This document shows positions 24,104 to 29,219 of a DNA stretch of 32,971 bases, in pieces; the stretch's first letter is position 1, and every line of letters starts with the position of its first letter. Made by a program: the position numbers and the translations under genes. Source of the stretch: Clostridia bacterium (lineage in GTDB: Bacteria; Bacillota; Clostridia; Oscillospirales; CAG-272); the NCBI GenBank assembly GCA_017463485.1, contig JAFTPD010000014.1:1-32971 (forward strand), written 5' to 3'. Under the pieces are notes generated by a model. It was not told the DNA's origin. It did no database searches and saw nothing but the letters and a program-made list of their open reading frames with translations.

Positions 24104-24162
24104 AAAAAAATTCCGCGCACAGAATGTTTGGTATCAAACGTTTGCTGTGGCGGAATTTTTTT
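24104..24162 (+). terminator. Long terminator of the yceD-rpmF operon
   Basis: Extended stem of AAATTCCGC/GCGGAATTT, CACAG/CTGTG and AATGTTTG/CAAACGTT around loop GTAT, followed by seven T. A small bulge of two bases lies in the 3' arm. A run at the left side also gives a T tract in reverse. Confidence 0.88.
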
Positions 24163-24239
24163 AGTTGAGAGTCGCACTACGCTTTGCGTGCAAAGAAATT
24201 GAAAATTGAAAATCGCACCACGCTTCGCGTGTGCACGTA

Positions 24240-24545
24240 GCTTTTCGCCAAGGCGAAAAGCTTCATTTCATTGAAACGGGCGACCGCAGGTCGCCCTACG
24301 GTATAAAAATCTTTGCCTGAAAACAACCGAAAGCATCTTATTTGCCACGTAGGGGCGAACTGTGTTCGCCCGAAACGCCGCAAACATTATAGAAGTGTTT
24401 TCGGTCGTAACCATCCAAACAAATGTAAACGAAAATAATTTTTATGCAAGTTCTTTGAGGTCAAGCCCTTTCTCGAAAGAAAGGGCTTGTGGGGCGTGGG
24501 GGGAAACCCCACATATAATTAAGTCGGGGTGTGGGGCAAAGCCCC
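24240..24545 (+). repeat. Convergent-junction repeat, copy B
   Basis: This region fills most of the gap between rpmF and the convergent ytvI. It opens with the GCTTTTCGC...GCGAAAAGC hairpin (24240-24261) and ends with AACCATCCAAACAAATGTAAA, an A+T-rich block, TGCAAGTTCTTTGA, and a 12-bp hairpin (CAAGCCCTTTCT 24462-24473 with AGAAAGGGCTTG 24478-24489). Two further hairpins follow, GTGGGG...CCCCAC and GGGGCaaaGCCCC (24533-24545). Compared with copy A, the middle GGGACCC block is replaced by the inverted-repeat element at 24273-24377. The preceding stretch, 24163-24239, includes AAATCGCACCACGCTT, shared with 6958-6973. Confidence 0.8.
24273..24377. repeat. Mini-element with ~30-bp imperfect terminal inverted repeats
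   Basis: The left end is GAAACGGGCGACC-gca-GGTCGCCCTACG (24273-24300). The right end is CGTAGGGGCGAAC-tgt-GTTCGCCCGAAACG (24348-24377). The ends are inverted copies of each other, and each is a palindrome. The ~47-base centre has no coding sequence. It sits inside repeat copy B. No transposase is nearby, so if mobile it was moved in trans. Confidence 0.65.
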
Positions 24546-24551
24546 GCATAC

Positions 24552-25640
24552 TTACCCCTCCTTTGCCGCGGTGAAGAGCATAGCAACGGCGGGGGCGAGG
24601 AGCATACCGATAATGCCGAAGAGCTTAAAGCCGACGTAGACGGCGGCGAGGGATGCGAAGGGGTGGAGTCCGAGGCTCGCGCCAACGATCTTTGGCTCTG
24701 CAATCTGGCGGATAATAAGGCTTATGCCGAAAATGATGAGCAGACCTGCGCCGAGTCGCGCGTCGCCACTGATAAACGACACCGCCGCCCAAGGGACAAG
24801 CACAGTTCCCGCGCCAAGGACGGGGAGAAAGTCAACGATAGCCACAAGCCAAGCGAGCAGAAAGGCGTATTCCACGCCGATAACGGAAAATCCGATAAAC
24901 ATTTCGGCAAAGGTCAACAGCATCAGAAAGAGATATGCGCGTGCGTATCGCTTGGCGGCGTAGGATATCCGTCCGCCCAGCCGCGCAAGCCGTGAGCCCC
25001 ACTCCGACTCTACGCCGCCGAAAAGACGGATCAGCCATTGCCAGACCGAGCGTCGGCTGACGCTGAAATAGTAAGACGACATCAGCAAAACTGTAAGAAA
25101 CAGAAATATCGACGGCAACGCTCGTGCCACGTTCATGGCGATAGTGGGAATACGCTCTGCCATAGTTCCAACCGCACTCATAACTGCATCCTCAAGGGCG
25201 GAGTCGAGCTTGCTCCAAAAATCGTAAAGAGCGGGAGAATTTTTGATGTCGTCGGGGAGCGGAAGATATTTCGTGATGTTCCCAAGCGCGTCGCCAAGCG
25301 TAAAAAACATGTCGCCCACTGGGGAATTTCCTGCGTTTATCCCCGACAGAAGCACCGTCAGCTCCTCCCATGCGCGGATAATTCCCAGAACTGCCGCCGA
25401 TACTATTGCCGCGACGGCGGCTACTATCAAAACCGCCGCCCACAGCTTTTGCGGTATTTTGGTCTTTTGGTACAGCTTCAGCGATAGCGGACGGGTGGCA
25501 AGGGATATCAGCCACGCAAACACAAAAGGGGAGAGAATTCCCCATATCTGCCCGCCAAACATAATGATGACGGCGGCTACTGCCACGGCAGACAGTATCA
25601 ATACTGCCGTTTTTGTAAGATCCGCACCCTTCGTTTGCAT
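24552..25640 (-). CDS. ytvI: Sporulation membrane protein YtvI (AI-2E transporter family)
   Basis: A 362-residue polytopic membrane protein of the AI-2E/PerM superfamily. Two N-terminal helices (TAVLILSAVAVAAVIIMF, ILSPFVFAWLISLATRPL) are followed by a long loop region around 95-165, and then by five or six helices. The family's C-terminal block is clear: VDFLPVLGAGTVLVPWAA, then RQIAEPKIVGASLGLHPF and LAAVYVGFKLFGIIGMLLAP. The loop and the length match the YtvI group found in spore formers, induced during sporulation, rather than a quorum-signal exporter. ATG 25640 follows GCGGAGGTCGGATA. I could not identify a convincing sporulation promoter in the 160-base divergent gap, although it is A+T-rich. 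Confidence 0.8.
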   Translation of the reverse strand: MQTKGADLTKTAVLILSAVAVAAVIIMFGGQIWGILSPFVFAWLISLATRPLSLKLYQKTKIPQKLWAAVLIVAAVAAIVSAAVLGIIRAWEELTVLLSGINAGNSPVGDMFFTLGDALGNITKYLPLPDDIKNSPALYDFWSKLDSALEDAVMSAVGTMAERIPTIAMNVARALPSIFLFLTVLLMSSYYFSVSRRSVWQWLIRLFGGVESEWGSRLARLGGRISYAAKRYARAYLFLMLLTFAEMFIGFSVIGVEYAFLLAWLVAIVDFLPVLGAGTVLVPWAAVSFISGDARLGAGLLIIFGISLIIRQIAEPKIVGASLGLHPFASLAAVYVGFKLFGIIGMLLAPAVAMLFTAAKEG

Positions 25641-25725
25641 TATCCGACCTCCGCACGAAAAATTAAACCCTTATGAATATTATGTAACCTATATTATAAA
25701 ATATTTCCGACGGGCGAATTTTTCC

Positions 25726-25754
25726 TTGACAAAGACGCAGAGTTCTGTTAAAAT
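25726..25754 (+). promoter_or_regulatory. Sigma-A promoter of the cyclophilin gene
   Basis: TTGACA (25726-25731), 17-base spacer, TAAAAT (25749-25754), 48 bases before the start. Confidence 0.8.
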
Positions 25755-25802
25755 ATTTACTGTATATCGACGGGCAACGCCCGATTAAGGAAAGGATAAA
25801 AA

Positions 25803-26585
25803 ATGGGAAACAGAAAGTACAGCAATAAGGGAGTAAACTCCGCACGCAATGCTGCACCGCAGAAAAAGGACAACAGTACGCTGATAGCAACGCTTATCGG
25901 CGCGGGACTTGTGCTTATTATCATAGTATCGCTGCTCGTAGCTCTCGGAGTGAGCAACAAGGGCAAGGATGGCAATACCACTACGACGACAGAAGCCACA
26001 ACCACTACCGCTGAGGTAGAAACCGTGGTAGATATGGACGCTATCGAGGACGAGATCAACTCGGAGAGCGTTTCTTCATTCGTCGAGACCGACAAGACCT
26101 CCGAATACGTAAAGATAACCTTTAAGGATTATGGCGACGTTGTCATTCGCCTGCGCGCAGACGCCGCACCCATCACGGTCGCAAATTTCCAGAAGCTCGT
26201 GGGACAGAAGTTCTATGACGGACTTATTATGCACCGTATTATTGAGGACTTTATGATACAGGGCGGCGACGCAACGCTCTCGGGCGGTCAGGACGTTGAA
26301 AGCATCAAGGGAGAGTTCTATAACAACGGTGTGATAAACAATATCAGCCACGTTCCCGGCGTTATCTCCATGGCGCGCACGCCCGCAAATGACAGTGCAA
26401 GCTCGCAGTTCTTTATCGTCAGCGGACCTAATGCTCTGCATCTTGACGGCGATTACGCGGCGTTTGGATACGTGGTCGCGGGACTTGACGTAATTACCGA
26501 TATTCACGTGGTGGACACGGATGCGAATAATAAGCCCCTTGAGGATGTTGTGATCGAAAAGATCTGTTTTGTGAATAAGAAATAA
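25803..26585 (+). CDS. Membrane-anchored cyclophilin-type peptidyl-prolyl isomerase
   Basis: A 260-residue enzyme that catalyses cis-trans isomerisation of proline bonds. Residues 1-25 are basic, and ~27-49 form one membrane helix (STLIATLIGAGLVLIIIVSLLVAL). A Thr-rich linker (NTTTTTEATTTT) then leads to an extracellular cyclophilin domain from about 95 to 258. Key pieces are DYGDVVIRLRADAAPITVANF, FYDGLIMHRIIEDFMIQGGD (catalytic Arg in HRI), ISMARTPANDSASSQFFI and YAAFGYVVAGLDVI. The surface location suggests help in folding exported proteins. ATG 25803 follows AAGGAAAGGATAAAA. A strong terminator hairpin follows. Confidence 0.92.
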   Translation: MGNRKYSNKGVNSARNAAPQKKDNSTLIATLIGAGLVLIIIVSLLVALGVSNKGKDGNTTTTTEATTTTAEVETVVDMDAIEDEINSESVSSFVETDKTSEYVKITFKDYGDVVIRLRADAAPITVANFQKLVGQKFYDGLIMHRIIEDFMIQGGDATLSGGQDVESIKGEFYNNGVINNISHVPGVISMARTPANDSASSQFFIVSGPNALHLDGDYAAFGYVVAGLDVITDIHVVDTDANNKPLEDVVIEKICFVNKK

Positions 26586-26595
26586 AATGACAAGT

Positions 26596-26633
26596 GATGC
26601 GCCGTGCGGAAGTTCAGCACGGCGCATCATTTT
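26596..26633 (+). terminator. Terminator of the cyclophilin gene
   Basis: GATGCGCCGTGC (26596-26607) pairs perfectly with GCACGGCGCATC (26617-26628), followed by ATTTT. Just after it (26634-26662) lies a short degenerate ATGAATG tandem repeat. Confidence 0.82.
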
Positions 26634-26733
26634 AATGAATGATGAATGATGAATAATTGATGAGGCTTTTCGCCTTGCGAAAAGCTTCATTTTTCAAGTA
26701 AATAACACAGAGGGTAAGGGACCCACGGGGGAA

Positions 26734-26896
26734 GCCGCTTCGCGGAGTGATATTTGCTCCCGCCGACACCGAAGGTGTCATCCTGAGCGGAGCGAAGCGT
26801 AGTCGAACCGAAGCGAAGCGGAGGCGCAAAGCGGGATCTCGGCGGGAAGCAAGTGATATTCGCCTTGCGGCGAGTGATATTGCTTCGCAGTGATAT
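26734..26896 (+). repeat. Small-hairpin array ending in GTGATAT, inserted in copy C
   Basis: GTGATAT occurs at 26747, 26853, 26874 and 26890, each after a small hairpin: GCCGCttcgcGG(AG), TTGCT...AGCAA, TTCGCC-ttg-CGGCGA and TGCttcGCA. It is the sister of the GTGAAAT array behind sigF (3165-3226). The second unit's loop has been opened by another repeat (26767-26838). Confidence 0.72.
26767..26838 (+). repeat. GTCATCCTGAGCG-type repeat nested in the hairpin array
   Basis: The sequence CACCGAAGGTGTCATCCTGAGC followed by repeated GAAGCG/AGCGAAGCG and GGGATC has the look of a GTCATCCTGAGCG repeat family I recall from many unrelated bacterial genomes (from memory, not searched). It is bracketed by TTGCTCCCGCCGA (26754-26766) and TCGGCGGGAAGCAA (26839-26852), the two arms of one GTGATAT hairpin unit, so it sits in the loop of that hairpin. 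Confidence 0.6.
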
Positions 26897-27073
26897 GCAC
26901 CTGCGGCGCGTTAATAAATAATGTAGTGGGCAAGGGACCCACGGGGGTTATAGAGATGGCTCTTGTTGTCATCATACTAAGCAAAGCTACACAAAAATAA
27001 TTTTTATGCAAGTTCTTTGATCAAACTTTCTTTTGGGGAAAGTTTGCAGGGTTCGGGACGGAGTCCCGATTTA

Positions 27074-27682
27074 TTATTTTCCTTGCTTCTCTCTCTTTTT
27101 GCGCTCCTTAAGCTCTGCTTTGGAGGGGCGGTCGGAGGCGGGGAGGTCGGGGATACCTGCGCTTGTGATATGGAAGTCGGCGTAACCCGCGTTATAACCG
27201 AGGGTAGACGCGACGAGGGCGGGAATGATAATAAGGAAGTACACCCACCAGCGGTTGTTCAGCGACTCTCCGCCGATCTTAACGTAAGAGAGCAGACCTT
27301 GATACATAGCCTGAATAAGTATAGCGATAGCGCGCAATACAGTAGCGCCCGCTTTGCCGAGAAACGCCTCAATAGCAACGGCGACGGCGAGAATTATGTT
27401 GATGGAGTTAGCGGCAAGGGAGATGAAAAGTCCGCGCAAGGGCGAAGCCTTTATCTCTCCACTGCGCACGCCCGCTCTGTCGCTGTAACCCACCTTCCAC
27501 GCCACGCCGTAGATAAGAACGAGGTAAAACGCTATGGCGGCAAGACTGCAAAGCAGCAGCATGATGCTGTTTTTCATGGATACCGCGGCGACCGCGAGTG
27601 AAAATCCGAACACCGCCGTTGCAAACTGGTCAAGAAACATCTTGACGAAATCGTATGAATATCTCGAGAAAAATTTTTTCAA
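27074..27682 (-). CDS. Integral membrane protein of unknown function
   Basis: A 202-residue protein with about five hydrophobic segments (near residues 15-35, 40-62, 88-112, 118-135 and 150-172). A highly charged cytosolic tail (PSKAELKERKKREKQGK) ends it. I place the start at TTG 27682, because GAGAGGAGAG lies about seven bases before it and the protein then begins LKKFFSRYSYDFVKMFLDQF. The only downstream ATG (27643) has no ribosome site. No family is recognised. The sigma-A promoter at 27735-27763 supports expression. It is divergent from the Xer-type recombinase and converges on the cyclophilin gene over repeat copy C. Confidence 0.72.
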   Translation of the reverse strand: MKKFFSRYSYDFVKMFLDQFATAVFGFSLAVAAVSMKNSIMLLLCSLAAIAFYLVLIYGVAWKVGYSDRAGVRSGEIKASPLRGLFISLAANSINIILAVAVAIEAFLGKAGATVLRAIAILIQAMYQGLLSYVKIGGESLNNRWWVYFLIIIPALVASTLGYNAGYADFHITSAGIPDLPASDRPSKAELKERKKREKQGK

Positions 27683-27734
27683 AACAGCTCTCCTCTCTGT
27701 ATGTAGGGAAAGTAATTCCAAAGTTGCTATCCAT

Positions 27735-27763
27735 ATTATAACGGATTTTGCGTCAAATTTCAA
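27735..27763 (-). promoter_or_regulatory. Sigma-A promoter of the membrane protein gene
   Basis: Reverse strand TTGAAA (27763-27758), 17-base spacer, TATAAT (27740-27735), 52 bases before the TTG start. Confidence 0.7.
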
Positions 27764-27854
27764 GACGCGGCGACAATGTTTACATTTTATCCATTAAAAA
27801 AACGTGAAAAAACGCTATAATATAGGTAAAGATGCGCGAAGGGAGGTTATATGT

Positions 27855-28901
27855 ATGCGCCGCGAGATAGACGTAAACGAGTTTTCGTCGGTAGTCCGCG
27901 AATTTGCAAGCTATAAGTCAGCCATTCAGGGCTGTTCGTCAAAGACGGTGGAGGAGTATCTCATGGATCTCCGTACCTTTTTCAGATATCTGCTTGCAGT
28001 AGGGGACAGCGACGTGTTGAATGACCCCGAAAAATTTGCAAATCAAGACGTGTCCGCCATAGGAGTGGACGAGCTTCGCGCCGTCAGCACCGAGCAGGTG
28101 TACGATTTCCTTTTGTACGTGGATGCAAAGCGGGATAATATGTCCGCCGCCAAGGCAAGAAAGCTGTCGGCAATAAAGGCGCTGTATAAGTTTTTAGTCA
28201 ATAAGCGAGGACTGCTCGCGGATAATCCCGTCGCCAATATCGAGTCACCCAAAAAGAAAAAATCTCTACCCAAATATTTGACCCTTGAGGAGTCGCTGTT
28301 GCTCCTGCAAACCGTCAACGAGGACGTTGATTCTCCGTCGCGAGAGCGAGATTACGCAATAATTACGCTGTTTCTCAACTGCGGAATACGACTCAGCGAG
28401 CTTGCGGGCATCAGCCTGCCCGACCTTGACCGACAGCTCCGCTCCATGCGAATAACGGGAAAGGGAAATAAGGAGCGTATCGTGTATCTTAACGACGCCT
28501 GCCGCATGGCTCTTGCGGCGCATCTGGAGATACGACTTAGCGAAAAGTATGCAAAGGTCAACGACAAGGCGCTGTTTTTGAGCAGCAGATACTCCCGCAT
28601 CAACGTGAAAACGGTACAGGCTATGGTGTATAAATACCTTGAACGCGCAGGGCTGGGATCAAAGAAATTTTCGGTACATAAGCTCCGACATACCGCCGCG
28701 ACTCTTATGTATCAGTCGGGAGAGGTGGATATCCGCGTGCTGAAGGATATTCTCGGTCATGAGCAGCTCAACACCACGCAAATATATACCCATATTAGTG
28801 ATAAAAATATGGAAGATGCAATGAAAAATAACCCCCTCGCAGGGCTTGCGGCAACTCCCGCAACTAAATTCAAGCCCAAGGATAACGGGGAAGACGAATA
28901 A
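27855..28901 (+). CDS. Xer-type tyrosine recombinase
   Basis: A 348-residue site-specific recombinase. Residues ~8-115 form the SAM-like core-binding domain (FASYKSAIQGCSSKTVEEYLMDL). The catalytic domain has all active-site residues: Arg179 (CGIRLSEL), Lys203 (GKGNKER), His275 and Arg278 (HKLRHTAA), His302 (LGHEQLNTTQIY) and nucleophile Tyr311. It is close to XerC/XerD in layout, about 50 residues longer through N- and C-terminal extensions. It may be the chromosome dimer resolvase or a paralogue; no dif site was identified. ATG 27855 follows GGGAGGTTATATGT. The terminator at 28910-28936 ends the unit. Confidence 0.87.
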   Translation: MRREIDVNEFSSVVREFASYKSAIQGCSSKTVEEYLMDLRTFFRYLLAVGDSDVLNDPEKFANQDVSAIGVDELRAVSTEQVYDFLLYVDAKRDNMSAAKARKLSAIKALYKFLVNKRGLLADNPVANIESPKKKKSLPKYLTLEESLLLLQTVNEDVDSPSRERDYAIITLFLNCGIRLSELAGISLPDLDRQLRSMRITGKGNKERIVYLNDACRMALAAHLEIRLSEKYAKVNDKALFLSSRYSRINVKTVQAMVYKYLERAGLGSKKFSVHKLRHTAATLMYQSGEVDIRVLKDILGHEQLNTTQIYTHISDKNMEDAMKNNPLAGLAATPATKFKPKDNGEDE

Positions 28902-28909
28902 AAGCAACG

Positions 28910-28936
28910 GGCGGCTCGTGCGAGCCGCCTATTTTT
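28910..28936 (+). terminator. Terminator of the recombinase gene
   Basis: GGCGGCTC (28910-28917), loop GTGC, GAGCCGCC (28922-28929), followed by TATTTTT. Confidence 0.88.
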
Positions 28937-29053
28937 GGGGAAAATTTTCCATTATTCATACGCAGTTCATAAATATATGATATCATGAAATTGCAAAACA
29001 CCGCAGATCTACACGTCGGCGGTAAAAAAGCAATCGGAAAAGGAGGAAAAATA

Positions 29054-29131
29054 ATGTTTAAAAACGTTCGCATATCCACAACAAACACATCATTTATACC
29101 TCCGCTTCTCTTTATTCGGATAGGCGCGTGA
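29054..29131 (+). CDS. Possible 25-residue leader ORF
   Basis: ATG 29054 follows an excellent ribosome site (AAAGGAGGAAAAATA) and opens a 25-codon frame, MFKNVRISTTNTSFIPPLLF then IRIGA, ending with TGA at 29129-29131. The stop lies inside a GCGCGTGA-caaa-TCACGCGC hairpin (29124-29143). It could be a regulatory leader peptide for the lectin-protease gene downstream, or the start of a gene that has been lost. No known peptide is recognised. The rest of the 317-base gap (28902-29219) holds the recombinase terminator and the stem-loop at 29163-29198. Confidence 0.4.
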   Translation: MFKNVRISTTNTSFIPPLLFIRIGA

Positions 29132-29162
29132 CAAATCACGCGCGGTATAAATTTGCTCGCAG

Positions 29163-29198
29163 ACATATAGGCAGAATGCCGATATGTCCCTTTGTTGT
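29163..29198 (+). promoter_or_regulatory. Conserved stem-loop element upstream of the lectin-protease gene, copy 1
   Basis: ACATATAGGC (29163-29172), loop AGAAT, GCCGATATGT (29178-29187) forms a 10-bp stem with one mismatch, followed by CCCTTTGTTGT. The 21 bases from 29178 to 29198 are repeated exactly at 32944-32964. It ends 21 bases before the start codon, so it lies in or near the mRNA leader. Confidence 0.7.
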
Positions 29199-29219
29199 CC
29201 GAAAAGCAAGGAGAAGTAT

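Larger units (their letters stand above)
26665..27068 (+). repeat. Convergent-junction repeat, copy C (interrupted)
   Basis: The left part has the GCTTTTCGC/GCGAAAAGC hairpin (26665-26685), AAATAACACAGAGGG and AAGGGACCCACGGGGG. An inserted array follows (26734-26896). The right part restarts with GGGCAAGGGACCCACGGGGG and continues TTATAGAGATGGC, CAAGTTCTTTGATC, hairpin CAAACTTTC/GAAAGTTTG (27022-27030/27038-27046) and CGGGAC/GTCCCG (27054-27068). The GGGACCC block is thus present on both sides of the insertion. The element ends five bases before the 3' end of the reverse gene at 27074. Confidence 0.8.

Noticed and set aside
26634-26662. ATGAATG tandem repeat as a microsatellite-type phase switch
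   Set aside because: Only about three degenerate units, located between convergent genes after a terminator and not in a promoter or coding frame.
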